Shown here in pieces: positions 16,430-24,416 of a stretch of 38,080 bases of DNA (position 1 is the first letter of the stretch; every line of letters starts with the position of its first letter). The notes under the pieces were generated by a model. That model was given only the letters and a program-made list of their open reading frames with translations. It was not told the DNA's origin and searched no databases. Both the position numbers and the translations under genes were made by a program. Source of the stretch: Oscillospiraceae bacterium (GTDB lineage Bacteria > Bacillota > Clostridia > Oscillospirales > CAG-272); assembly GCA_015064285.1 (NCBI GenBank), contig SVSN01000022.1, positions 1 through 38,080 of the forward strand, in the 5' to 3' direction.

Positions 16430-17767
16430 ATGGCATACACCTTTCACGGCGGCATCCATGTAGAAGAATATAAGAACACAAGGCGCTGCCGGATTGAAGT
16501 CATGCCCCAGCCCAAAGAAGTGCGGATTCCGCTGCGACAGCACATCGGGGTGCCGGCCATTCCGACGGTACAGCCCGGCGAACGGGTCACCATGGGACAG
16601 AAGATCGGGGAAATTCCCGACGGACGTCTCGGCTGTGCGGTACACGCCAGTGTGTCCGGCGTGGTCAAGTCGGTGGAAACAGGTCCTCTGGCGGCAGGCA
16701 ATGTGGGCTTTGTGGTGATTGAAAACGACGGCCTGGATACCCCTTGCGAAGAAATGCAGCCGTTCCAGGGCAAGCTTTCGGACGCAACCACGGAACAGAT
16801 TGTAGAAGTGGTCAGAGAAGCCGGGATTACCGGTATGGGCGGTGCAACTTTCCCCACCCATGTGAAGATTTCCTCTGCCCTTGGTAAGGTGGATACGATC
16901 ATTATCAACTGTGCGGAATGTGAGCCTTTCATCACAGCCAACCATCGGCTGATGCTGGAAAATCCGGCGTCCATTATCAACGGATGCAAAATTCTGCTCA
17001 AGGCGCTGGGCGTACATAAAGCCTGGCTGGCGGTGGAAGACAACAAACTGGACGCCATTGAACGGCTGGAAGAGCTGACGGCGGACAGCAGTATGATCGA
17101 AGTGAAGGTCATGAAAACCAAGTACCCTCAGGGGGATGAACGGCAGCTGATCTATGCGCTGACCGGACAGGAAATTCCTGCCGGGAAACTGCCGGCCGAT
17201 GTGGGCTGTGTGATTTTCAATGCGGAAACCTGCGCTTCCATCTTCAAGGCATTTGCTTACGGGATGCCCTCCATCAAGCGGATTGTGACCGTAGACGGGG
17301 ACTGTGTAAGACGGCCGAAGAATCTGCTGGTTCCCATCGGCACCACTGTCAGCGATGTGATCGAATGCTGCGGCGGCCTGACCAGAACACCCAAGAAACT
17401 CATTTCCGGCGGTCCCATGATGGGGAATGCCCTGTGGGATCCGAATCTGCCTGTCATGAAGGGGACCAGTGCCATTCTGGTGTTCTCAGACCGGTTTGAT
17501 AAGCCGAAAAATGCAGCGGTATCCTGCATCCGCTGCGGGAAGTGCGTACAGAACTGCCCCATGCACCTGATGCCCATGTATCTGGCGCAGTTTGCCCAGA
17601 TGGATGACTGGGAACGGGCAGCATCCTACGGAGTTATGAGCTGTGTGGAATGCGGTTCCTGCTCCTACAACTGCCCGGGCGGCGTGGAGATTGTACAGCA
17701 TATCCGTACTGCCAAAGCGGTAATCCGTTCGGAAGCGGCCAGAAAAGCCTCCCTTGCGAAGAAATAA
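16430..17767 (+). CDS. rnfC: Rnf electron transport complex subunit RnfC
   Basis: The 445-residue protein begins FHGGIHVEEYKN, the usual RnfC start, and has an NADH/FMN-binding core like the NuoF 51-kDa subunit (GITGMGGATFPTHVK, NCAECEPFITANHRLM). Two [4Fe-4S] motifs lie near the C-terminus: CIRCGKCVQNCP and CVECGSCSYNCP. RnfC is the peripheral subunit that exchanges electrons with NAD+. The GAGGTG ribosome site is 7 bases before the ATG. It is the first gene of the rnfCDGEAB operon, the clostridial gene order. It lacks the alanine-rich extension seen in proteobacterial RnfC. Confidence 0.96.
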   Translation: MAYTFHGGIHVEEYKNTRRCRIEVMPQPKEVRIPLRQHIGVPAIPTVQPGERVTMGQKIGEIPDGRLGCAVHASVSGVVKSVETGPLAAGNVGFVVIENDGLDTPCEEMQPFQGKLSDATTEQIVEVVREAGITGMGGATFPTHVKISSALGKVDTIIINCAECEPFITANHRLMLENPASIINGCKILLKALGVHKAWLAVEDNKLDAIERLEELTADSSMIEVKVMKTKYPQGDERQLIYALTGQEIPAGKLPADVGCVIFNAETCASIFKAFAYGMPSIKRIVTVDGDCVRRPKNLLVPIGTTVSDVIECCGGLTRTPKKLISGGPMMGNALWDPNLPVMKGTSAILVFSDRFDKPKNAAVSCIRCGKCVQNCPMHLMPMYLAQFAQMDDWERAASYGVMSCVECGSCSYNCPGGVEIVQHIRTAKAVIRSEAARKASLAKK

Positions 17768-17813
17768 GCGGACGACTTCTGCTTGTATCATTATAGTTTC
17801 GAGGTATATAAAG

Positions 17814-18869
17814 GTGGATAATAAAGAAATGAAGACACTTCCCGCGGAAGAGGCGGGTGCGGTGAAAAAAGTGCAGATGCCGCCCCTTCTGACGGTATCT
17901 CCCTCTCCCCATATCCGCGGGCCGGAAAATATTGCTTCCATTATGCTGGATGTGCTGGTGGCACTGATGCCGGCTATGCTGTGGGGCGTGTATGTGTTCG
18001 GTATGCGTGCTCTGGCACTGGCTGTGATTTCCGTAGCCTGTGCTGTGGGCTGGGAAGCGCTGGCGCAGGTTGTGCTGAAGCGCACTGTGACCATCAGAGA
18101 CCTGTCTGCAGCCGTAACTGGCTTGCTGCTGGCGATGAACCTTCCGGTATCCGCACCGCTGTGGATGCCGATAATCGGTACATTTATTGCGATCGTGGTT
18201 GTGAAGCAGCTCTTCGGCGGCATCGGCAAGAATTTTGTGAACCCGGCGCTGGCTGCCAGAGTATTCCTGTTTATTTCCTTTGCTTCTCATATGAGCATTT
18301 TCCCGGCCGGCGGTTCCAGAGTGAATTCTCTTGCTTTGCAGCTGGGAGAAGGGGATATTGTAGCCGGGGCTACGCCTCTGGCATCCCTGAAGGCCGGAAA
18401 TCTGCCGGACGTAAACCTGTTTGATCTGATCACCGGCAGCAACATGGGCGGATGCATCGGGGAAGTTTCTTCTCTGCTGCTGGCAGCCGGCGGAATCTAT
18501 CTGATGATCCGTCGCGTCATTACCTGGCACATTCCCGCAGCCTATATCGGTACTGTGGCGCTGCTGACCTTCCTGTTCCCCCAGTACGGCGGTGTGGCAG
18601 CAGACTTTATGCTGACGGAACTGTTCTCCGGCGGTCTTATGCTGGGTGCCTTCTTTATGGCAACGGATTATGCCACCTGTCCTGTCACTGCGGACGGCCG
18701 GCTGATTTTCGGCGTGGGCTGCGGTCTGCTGACGATCATGATCCGGTATTTTGGCAGTTATCCGGAAGGCGTTTCGTTTGCGATTCTGATTATGAATCTC
18801 CTTGTATGGTATATTGATAAGGTAACCGTTCCCAAGCGGTTTGGAGGGACTCCCGATGGAAAGAAATGA
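17814..18869 (+). CDS. rnfD: Rnf electron transport complex subunit RnfD
   Basis: The protein has about 351 residues with nine or so membrane helices, and [30 protein letters not shown] at its start. The segment [11 protein letters not shown] contains the threonine of the covalent FMN site (S/AGAT motif). [16 protein letters not shown] and [13 protein letters not shown] are also typical of RnfD/NqrB. The start is chosen as GTG 17814 because GAGGT (17801-17805) lies 8 bases upstream. ATG 17829, preceded by AAGGTGG, is the alternative. The ATG at 17754 overlaps rnfC and has no ribosome site. The 3' end overlaps rnfG by 14 bases. Confidence 0.93.
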   Translation: MDNKEMKTLPAEEAGAVKKVQMPPLLTVSPSPHIRGPENIASIMLDVLVALMPAMLWGVYVFGMRALALAVISVACAVGWEALAQVVLKRTVTIRDLSAAVTGLLLAMNLPVSAPLWMPIIGTFIAIVVVKQLFGGIGKNFVNPALAARVFLFISFASHMSIFPAGGSRVNSLALQLGEGDIVAGATPLASLKAGNLPDVNLFDLITGSNMGGCIGEVSSLLLAAGGIYLMIRRVITWHIPAAYIGTVALLTFLFPQYGGVAADFMLTELFSGGLMLGAFFMATDYATCPVTADGRLIFGVGCGLLTIMIRYFGSYPEGVSFAILIMNLLVWYIDKVTVPKRFGGTPDGKK

Positions 18870-20814
18870 TCTCAGACAAAATCCGGAATCCGAAGAACGC
18901 CGTACAGACGCGGAAACCGGTTCTGAAAAGTCCCGGGAATCCGGTGTACAGAAAACGGAAGATGTTGTTCTGGAAGATATGAATCTTCTGGCGGGACTGC
19001 TGGAAGAAGATCCGGACGACAGTATGGTGGAAGATCTGCTGCTGGAAAAAGAGCTTTCCGATATTCTGGGACAGATGAACCCGGAAGGAGGGCCGGCAGA
19101 GCCGGCAGAGCCGGCAGAACCTGAAGAAGAGACGGTTTCTGCAGAGGAAGACCTTCCTGAAGAAGACTTTTTGGATACCGAAGAATATATTGAGATTCCC
19201 ATACCGGAAGAAGAACCGGATGCGGAGGATATTTCCGCCTATGCGCCGCCTGCAGATGCGCCTGTTGAAAAGAAAGGCATTTTCGCCGGGCTGTTCGGCG
19301 GTGGAAAAGGGAAAGCGGAAAAGACACAGACACAACAGAATGAACCTGTGCCGCAGACCGAAGAAAAAGCTGCAGTTTCCGAGGAATCTGTCCCGGCTGC
19401 AGAAACGACAGATGCGGATACCGCAGTGCCGGAGATGCCTTCCATGGATACAGATGAACTGGCCTTTGTAACCGATTCCATTCCTGTGACGGTAAGCATG
19501 ATGGCAAAGGCTGCTGCTGCTCTTTCGGAAGAAGGGCAGAATGACACTGAAGTACCTGAAGAGGGCGAGCCGGCAGAAATCACGGAGGAAGAAGCTGTTC
19601 CTGCAGAGGAACCGGTAAAACCTGAAAAAGAACCCCGTGAAAAGAAACCGGAAAACCCCAATATGCCGCTGGTGCGCATGGTTGCAACATTGACTGTGAT
19701 CTGCTGTGTTGTAGCATTGCTGCTGGCTGTGGTCAACGCAGTGACGGCTGATGTCATAACTGCCAATGCAGAAAAGAAACAGGCGGACGCCATTCTGCGG
19801 ATTTTTACAGATGGTACTGATGTGGTACCGCAGGGCGAAAAGGTATGGCTGGTTTATAACGGCGATACTGTTCTGGGGTATTGTGCTTCCGTAGCTCCTA
19901 TGGGATATGCGGGTGCCATTGATATGATGGTCGGCGTGGATACGCAGGATCAGATCGTTGGTGTACAGATTGTGGATATGAAAGAAACCTCCGGTGTGGG
20001 TTCCAAGACCCGTTCGGATTCCTTCCTCAGCCAGTACACCGGTATGAACGGTCCTTTCGCAGTCGGCGACAATATTGACGGAATTGTCGGAGCAACAGTC
20101 AGCTCGAAGGCTGTGACCGAAGGCGTGAATATGGCGCTGGCGCTGGATGTGCCTTTTGACGGTACTGTACCGGAAACAGAAGTCGAAACGGAGCCTGTGA
20201 TCGCAGAAACAGAACCTGTAATCGAAACAGAACCGGAAACTGCGCCGGAGACCGAACCCGAAACTGAAACCGAACCCGAGACAGAGCCGGAAACCGAGAA
20301 AGAAACCGAAGCTGAGCCGGAACCGGAGACTGAAAAGAAGCCGGAAACCATTCCGCCTGAGACGGTTCCTCCCGTGCCGGAAACCAAGCCTGAAACTACA
20401 CCTCCCACACCGGAAACCAAGCCTGAGACTACTCCTCCTGCGCCGGAAACTCAGCCTGAGACCACACCTCCTGCGCCGGAAACCGAGCCCGAGACAGCAC
20501 CTCCCGCGCCGGAAACCGAGCCCGAGACAGCACCTCCCGCGCCGGAGACTGAGCCTGAGACAGCACCTCCCGCGCCGGAGACTGAGCCCGAGACTGCACC
20601 TCCCGCACCGGAGACTGAACCTGAAACAGCACCTCCCGCACCGGAGACTGAACCTGAAACAGCACCTCCCGCGCCGGAAACCGAGCCCGAGACAGCACCT
20701 CCCGCACCGGAAACCGAGCCTGAAACGGAGACTGTGCCGGTAGAAACGGAACCGGAAACGGAAGAGGAAACCAAAGAAGAAACCACCGGCAGCCGTCTGC
20801 CGATACGGTATTGA
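18856..20814 (+). CDS. rnfG: Rnf complex subunit RnfG with large N- and C-terminal extensions
   Basis: RnfG is normally about 180-210 residues. This one has 652. Residues 1-265 are an acidic, low-complexity region (Glu, Pro, Ala) that should lie in the cytoplasm. One membrane helix (about 271-294, [19 protein letters not shown]) follows. The FMN-binding domain (about 300-432) then has [17 protein letters not shown] and [13 protein letters not shown], where T414 is the expected site of covalent FMN. Residues about 436-652 are a Pro/Glu/Thr-rich extracytoplasmic tail with ten 11-residue units of the form [11 protein letters not shown]. The ATG at 18856 has GGAGGG 7 bases upstream, and the reading frame is intact throughout. 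Core function is electron transfer between RnfB/RnfC and the membrane subunits. The role of the extensions is unknown. They may be spacers across the wall or protein-binding tracts. Confidence 0.9.
   Translation: MERNDLRQNPESEERRTDAETGSEKSRESGVQKTEDVVLEDMNLLAGLLEEDPDDSMVEDLLLEKELSDILGQMNPEGGPAEPAEPAEPEEETVSAEEDLPEEDFLDTEEYIEIPIPEEEPDAEDISAYAPPADAPVEKKGIFAGLFGGGKGKAEKTQTQQNEPVPQTEEKAAVSEESVPAAETTDADTAVPEMPSMDTDELAFVTDSIPVTVSMMAKAAAALSEEGQNDTEVPEEGEPAEITEEEAVPAEEPVKPEKEPREKKPENPNMPLVRMVATLTVICCVVALLLAVVNAVTADVITANAEKKQADAILRIFTDGTDVVPQGEKVWLVYNGDTVLGYCASVAPMGYAGAIDMMVGVDTQDQIVGVQIVDMKETSGVGSKTRSDSFLSQYTGMNGPFAVGDNIDGIVGATVSSKAVTEGVNMALALDVPFDGTVPETEVETEPVIAETEPVIETEPETAPETEPETETEPETEPETEKETEAEPEPETEKKPETIPPETVPPVPETKPETTPPTPETKPETTPPAPETQPETTPPAPETEPETAPPAPETEPETAPPAPETEPETAPPAPETEPETAPPAPETEPETAPPAPETEPETAPPAPETEPETAPPAPETEPETETVPVETEPETEEETKEETTGSRLPIRY
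20380..20742 (+). repeat. Tandem 33-bp coding repeat in rnfG
   Basis: Ten consecutive 33-base units (20380-20709) encode [33 protein letters not shown] and then seven [11 protein letters not shown]. An eleventh, divergent unit runs to 20742. Units differ mostly by synonymous GAA/GAG, ACC/ACT/ACA and CCC/CCT changes. The tract keeps the reading frame at any copy number, so length variation by slippage or recombination would change only the tail. Confidence 0.92.
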
Positions 20815-20832
20815 GGAAGGGGGCAAATACAT

Positions 20833-21666
20833 ATGGAAAAGAATAAATATTTGTCCATCTTCAAGGACGGTGTGCTGACCAACAACCCCACGTTTGTTCA
20901 GCTGCTTGGTATGTGTCCCACACTGGCGACCACTACCTCGATTGCCAACGCAATCGGTATGGGGGCTGCGGTTATTGTGGTACTGATGTGTTCCAACCTG
21001 TTTATCTCCCTTGTGCGGAACCTGATTCCCAAGGAAGTACGGATTGCATCCTACATTGTAATCATTTCCGGCTTCGTGACGGCGGTGGAACTGCTGATCA
21101 AGGCGTTCTTCCCGGCCATTGATGCGGCGCTGGGACTGTTTATTCCGCTGATTGTGGTAAACTGTATCATTCTGGCCCGGGCAGAGGCTTTCGCTTCCAA
21201 AAATGCCCCCCTGCCTTCCGTAATTGACGGTCTGGCAACCGGGATCGGGTTTACCCTGGCTCTGACCTGCATTGCTGCTGTCCGTGAGCTGCTGGGAACC
21301 GGTATGCTCTTTGCTGCCAGCGATGGTTCCGGCGGGATCCGGATTTTCGGGGAATGGTTTACCCCGATTACCATCTTCCTGCTGCCCTCCGGTGCATTCC
21401 TGACACTGGGCTTCCTGATTGCCCTGGTGCAGAAGATCACGGCAACCCGCGTGGAAAGAAAACGTGTACACGAACTGGAGCTGGACGCACTGGATGCCGG
21501 ATATCACAAGACTCTGATGCGGGATCCCGAAACCGGGAAAATCGTAAAGAAAGCGGATATTCTGACCAGAGGCATGGCAACGGAAGATCCGCGGGAAGAA
21601 AACAAGAAGGATGACGCTGCATTCCTGGCGGATGAAGCACAGGATAAGAAAGGAGAAAACGCATGA
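20833..21666 (+). CDS. rnfE: Rnf complex subunit RnfE
   Basis: The protein has 277 residues with six membrane helices. NNPTFVQLLGMCPTLATTTS at the start, with its conserved Cys, and IPLIVVNCIILARAEAFAS mark the RnfE/NqrD family. These cysteines take part in an intramembrane iron-sulfur centre shared with RnfA. After the last helix (around residue 200) there is a charged cytoplasmic tail of about 70 residues, longer than in most RnfE proteins. AGGAAGGGGG precedes the ATG by about 10 bases. Its stop overlaps the rnfA start (ATGA). Confidence 0.94.
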   Translation: MEKNKYLSIFKDGVLTNNPTFVQLLGMCPTLATTTSIANAIGMGAAVIVVLMCSNLFISLVRNLIPKEVRIASYIVIISGFVTAVELLIKAFFPAIDAALGLFIPLIVVNCIILARAEAFASKNAPLPSVIDGLATGIGFTLALTCIAAVRELLGTGMLFAASDGSGGIRIFGEWFTPITIFLLPSGAFLTLGFLIALVQKITATRVERKRVHELELDALDAGYHKTLMRDPETGKIVKKADILTRGMATEDPREENKKDDAAFLADEAQDKKGENA

Positions 21667-22247
21667 GCGAGATCTTTATGATCATGTTTGCTGCCATACT
21701 GACAGAAAACTTTATTTTCTCCAAATTCTACGGCATCTGTCCTTTCCTGGGCGTATCCGACAAGCCTTCAACCGCACTGGGGATGGGTATGGCGGTTACC
21801 TTCGTTATGACCATTTCCTCCGCGGCTACCTGGGCTGTGTATTATCTGGTTCTGGCGCCGCTTGGACTGGAGTACCTGAAAACCATTGCGTTTATTCTGG
21901 TTATCGCCACTCTGGTGCAGTTCATTGAAATGTTTCTGCGGAAGTACATTCCCGCGCTGTACAGTGCGCTGGGTATCTACCTGCCCCTGATCACCACCAA
22001 CTGTGCGGTGCTGGGATCTGCGCTTGTCAATATCCAGGAAGGCTACAACCTGCTGGAAAGCGTGGTATTTGGCTTTTCTGCGGCGCTGGGTTTCACCATG
22101 GCGATTGTGGTGTTTGCCGGCGTAAGAGAACGGATGGTATTTGCCAACCCGCCCAAATCCTTTCAGGGATACCCGATTCTGCTGATTGCAGCCAGTCTGG
22201 TGGCAATGGCATTTTCCGGGTTTGCCGGGATGAATTTTGCACGGTAA
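21663..22247 (+). CDS. rnfA: Rnf complex subunit RnfA
   Basis: The protein has 194 residues and six membrane helices. ENFIFSKFYGICPFLGVS carries the conserved cysteine in the first helix, and GIYLPLITTNCAVLGSAL carries the second one. These are the characteristic RnfA/NqrE half-channel motifs. It is homologous to RnfE with inverted topology, and together they form the central membrane electron path. AAAGGAG lies 8 bases upstream. The four-base overlap with rnfE indicates coupled translation. Confidence 0.95.
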   Translation: MSEIFMIMFAAILTENFIFSKFYGICPFLGVSDKPSTALGMGMAVTFVMTISSAATWAVYYLVLAPLGLEYLKTIAFILVIATLVQFIEMFLRKYIPALYSALGIYLPLITTNCAVLGSALVNIQEGYNLLESVVFGFSAALGFTMAIVVFAGVRERMVFANPPKSFQGYPILLIAASLVAMAFSGFAGMNFAR

Positions 22248-22261
22248 ACGGACTGTTCGTA

Positions 22262-22278
22262 CTCTGTTTTTAACAGAG
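22262..22278 (+). other. Small intercistronic hairpin between rnfA and rnfB
   Basis: CTCTGTT (22262-22268) pairs with AACAGAG (22272-22278) over three bases. No T run follows, so it is more likely an mRNA processing or stability element than a terminator. rnfB is the only gene of the operon preceded by a gap of 80 bases. Confidence 0.4.
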
Positions 22279-22327
22279 ACGGCAAACCGAATGAATTGTG
22301 CCGCATTGCGGCGGAATGGAGAATGAT

Positions 22328-23179
22328 ATGAAAACGATCCTTTTACCGGTGCTGATTTTTCTGGTACTCGGAGCGGCTATGGGGATTCTTCTGGCGGCGG
22401 CATCCCGTATTTTTGCGGTGAAAAAGGACGAGCGGGCGGAAGAAATTCTGGCCTGTCTGCCCGGGGCCAACTGCGGCGGCTGCGGATATACCGGATGTGC
22501 GGCGTATGCCAAGGCTGTATCGGAAGGAAGCGCACCTGCCAATGCCTGTACGGTAGGCGGGGCGGAAGCGGCACAGAAGATCGGTGCCATCATGGGCGTG
22601 GAAGTAGGTTCCATGGAGAAGATGCGGGCACAGGTAATGTGTTCCGGTACTTCCGAATTTGCCAAGAAAAAGTACATATATGAAGGCGTACCGGACTGTG
22701 TTGCGGCTTCCAAAATCGGCGGCAGCGATAAAATCTGTCCCAACGGCTGTATCGGTCTGGGTACCTGCGTGGCGGCTTGTCCCGTGCAGGCGATTCAGGT
22801 GGAAAAGGGTGTTGCAGCTGTGGACTACAGTAAGTGTATCGGCTGCGGTGTATGTACCAACGTATGTCCCAGAGGTATTATCCAGCTGATTCCTTTCGGA
22901 GCAAAGCACTGGGTAGGCTGCAAATCCGAAGATCTGGGTAAGAATGTCCGGAAATACTGTGATGTGGGCTGCATTGCCTGCAAACTCTGCGTGAAGAACT
23001 GTCCGGAAAACGCCATCGCCATTGAAAACAACCTGGCGGTGATCGATTACAGCAAATGTACCGGCTGTGACAAATGCGTGAGCAAGTGTCCCCGCAAGAT
23101 CATCTGGTCCGGGGAAACACAGGGCAAGCTGGGACTGGTGATTGCCAGAATCCCGGAAGAAGCGCTGAATGTGGAATAA
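22328..23179 (+). CDS. rnfB: Rnf complex subunit RnfB (ferredoxin-type)
   Basis: The protein has 283 residues. An N-terminal membrane anchor (about 5-25) is followed by the RnfB-specific cluster motif LPGANCGGCGYTGCAAYA. Several [4Fe-4S] motifs then follow, among them CPNGCIGLGTCVAACP, CIGCGVCTNVCP, CDVGCIACKLCVKNCP and CTGCDKCVSKCP. RnfB takes electrons from reduced ferredoxin. ATG 22328 is preferred because GGAG (22318-22321) lies 6 bases upstream. In-frame GTG 22298 and ATG 22316 lack such a site. It is the last gene of the operon and ends at a terminator. Confidence 0.95.
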   Translation: MKTILLPVLIFLVLGAAMGILLAAASRIFAVKKDERAEEILACLPGANCGGCGYTGCAAYAKAVSEGSAPANACTVGGAEAAQKIGAIMGVEVGSMEKMRAQVMCSGTSEFAKKKYIYEGVPDCVAASKIGGSDKICPNGCIGLGTCVAACPVQAIQVEKGVAAVDYSKCIGCGVCTNVCPRGIIQLIPFGAKHWVGCKSEDLGKNVRKYCDVGCIACKLCVKNCPENAIAIENNLAVIDYSKCTGCDKCVSKCPRKIIWSGETQGKLGLVIARIPEEALNVE

Positions 23180-23187
23180 TCGGAAGG

Positions 23188-23220
23188 ACTCCCGGTATAC
23201 ATATGCCGGGGGTTTTCTTT
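23188..23220 (+). terminator. Terminator of the rnf operon
   Basis: ACTCCCGGTAT pairs with ATGCCGGGGGT (23188-23213, loop ACAT), followed by TTTCTTT. Confidence 0.85.
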
Positions 23221-23260
23221 TGAATTTTGGATGATATCAAAAATAATATCAAAAAAGCTA

Positions 23261-23289
23261 TTGACAATGCATTCGCACTGTGCTATACT
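23261..23289 (+). promoter_or_regulatory. Near-perfect sigma-A promoter of the pseudo-GTPase unit
   Basis: TTGACA (23261-23266), a 17-base spacer and TATACT (23284-23289). This is one of the strongest promoters in the window, ahead of two small genes of unknown role. Confidence 0.85.
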
Positions 23290-23321
23290 GAACGCAGAAA
23301 TCCAAAAATAGGAGTGAAACT

Positions 23322-23798
23322 ATGGCTGCATTTGTTTTTGGCGGTGGAAAGCGGGCGCAGGCACTGGCCTGTGAGGTGCTTCGGACTGTACCGGAAGCGG
23401 AAGCGGAATACGGTGTTAATGAATGCGGGGCACAGGTGATTACCAGAATCCGGGCGGCCTGTCTGCAGATTACCCGGCGTATGGTAGATACCACCCAGTT
23501 TGCCGGGGAACCGGAATACAGCGAAAACACGGATCGGCTTCTCCAGTATTATGCCATGCACGCAGAAGGGAAGATTTTGCGGCTGGATGGGGAACGGGTG
23601 ATTGTGGCGGATGATGACAGCGACAAGCTGATGAGCCTGCGCTGTAAGGTGTACCACAGAGAACTGATAAAACACCTGTCCGCACGGATCGGCGTATCCG
23701 GAAACGACTTTATTCTCAAGGCGATTGAACATTACAGTATGCATCTGATGGAAGCACAGCAGGCAGCCGATGAAGCGGACGCTCTGACGATGGAATGA
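23322..23798 (+). CDS. Hypothetical protein, partner of the EF-Tu-like gene
   Basis: The 158-residue protein is not recognised. It begins AAFVFGGGKRAQALACEVL and is soluble, mixed alpha/beta, with an acidic helical C-terminus. The middle part (RCKVYHRELIKHLSARIGVSGNDFI) is basic. No signal peptide, membrane segment or known catalytic motif is visible. TAGGAGTG lies about 6 bases before the ATG. It is first in a two-gene unit: the EF-Tu-like gene starts 10 bases after its stop. Possible roles include a binding partner of that protein, but this is guesswork from adjacency. Confidence 0.7.
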   Translation: MAAFVFGGGKRAQALACEVLRTVPEAEAEYGVNECGAQVITRIRAACLQITRRMVDTTQFAGEPEYSENTDRLLQYYAMHAEGKILRLDGERVIVADDDSDKLMSLRCKVYHRELIKHLSARIGVSGNDFILKAIEHYSMHLMEAQQAADEADALTME

Positions 23799-23808
23799 GG
23801 TGGATTGT

Positions 23809-24270
23809 ATGCGGTTTATCATAGCGGGTCAGACCGGCGTGGGTACCAGCGAACTGGTGCTGCGGCTGGCAAAACTGACCGGATCGGAAGAAAATACATT
23901 GGAATACACAGCTCTGGCTTTTGACGATATAACAGAGGAAGAAATGTCTCTGCCGGAATGCGAAGGGGTGATTGTGGCGGTAAACCTGCTGGAAGGGCCT
24001 ATGCCGGGGACAAGAGAAGTGATCCGCCGGGCAAAACTGGGGCAGATTCCGGTGGTGGGCATTGCGCTGACCCATCTGGATCAGTTCCTGGCACAGACGC
24101 AGATCCGCCATTCCATCAGAGAACTGGTAGGCTGGGAGACCAGAGAACTGCTTTCGCTGTACGGATACACGGACGATGCCATTCCGCTGGCGGAACTGGG
24201 ACTGGTTTCCGGCTGTGAGGACAGCGTGGCGGCATTCCGGGATGCGGTGCTGGCGTATGTAAAAAAATAA
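23809..24270 (+). CDS. Miniature EF-Tu-like G domain with degenerate GTPase motifs
   Basis: The protein has 153 residues. The stretch GVIVAVNLLEGPMPGTREVIRRAKLGQIPVVGIALTHLD, then ETRELLSLYGYTDDAIPL, runs parallel to the EF-Tu G domain (GPMPQTREHILLARQVGVP, then NKCDMV and VRELLSQYDFPGDDTP). The nucleotide motifs are altered. The P-loop reads GQTGVGTSE with Thr where Lys should be. The DCPGH motif is absent (about DDITEEEM). NKxD reads THLD. EF-Tu domains II and III are missing. It is therefore probably a pseudo-GTPase derived from a translational GTPase, and small EutP-like GTPases are the alternative assignment. ATG 23809 has GAGG 8 bases upstream. The frame is intact, with a strong promoter and terminator, so it is not an obvious pseudogene. 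Confidence 0.7.
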   Translation: MRFIIAGQTGVGTSELVLRLAKLTGSEENTLEYTALAFDDITEEEMSLPECEGVIVAVNLLEGPMPGTREVIRRAKLGQIPVVGIALTHLDQFLAQTQIRHSIRELVGWETRELLSLYGYTDDAIPLAELGLVSGCEDSVAAFRDAVLAYVKK

Positions 24271-24279
24271 CAAAATTAG

Positions 24280-24310
24280 CGGGTATTTTTTGACGAAATA
24301 CCCGTTTTTT
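24280..24310 (+). terminator. Strong terminator of the pseudo-GTPase unit
   Basis: CGGGTATTT (24280-24288) pairs with AAATACCCG (24296-24304), followed by six T residues. Confidence 0.92.
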
Positions 24311-24416
24311 GATTGCTGAACGTGGCTAAAACAAAAAATTCATATATTATTCACAATCAGGATGAGGAACAGTGGTAAAATATAGGCAGAGTTTTACGAC
24401 AGAAAGGAATATACAT

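Noticed and set aside
20380-20742. Possible CRISPR array
   Set aside because: The units are contiguous, carry no spacers, and encode an in-frame peptide repeat.
18790-21507. A 905-codon open frame on the minus strand across rnfG and rnfE
   Set aside because: Its Arg, Cys, Gly and Phe repeats mirror the opposite strand of the rnfG repeat, it has no ribosome site, and the plus strand is clearly coding.
16430-23179. Na+-translocating NADH:quinone oxidoreductase (Nqr) instead of Rnf
   Set aside because: A ferredoxin-type RnfB and an RnfC with two [4Fe-4S] motifs are present, and NqrA and NqrF are absent.
23809-24270. Truncated tuf pseudogene
   Set aside because: The frame is intact with its own ribosome site, promoter and terminator, and the changed motifs lie in otherwise ordered sequence. 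Decay cannot be excluded but is less likely.
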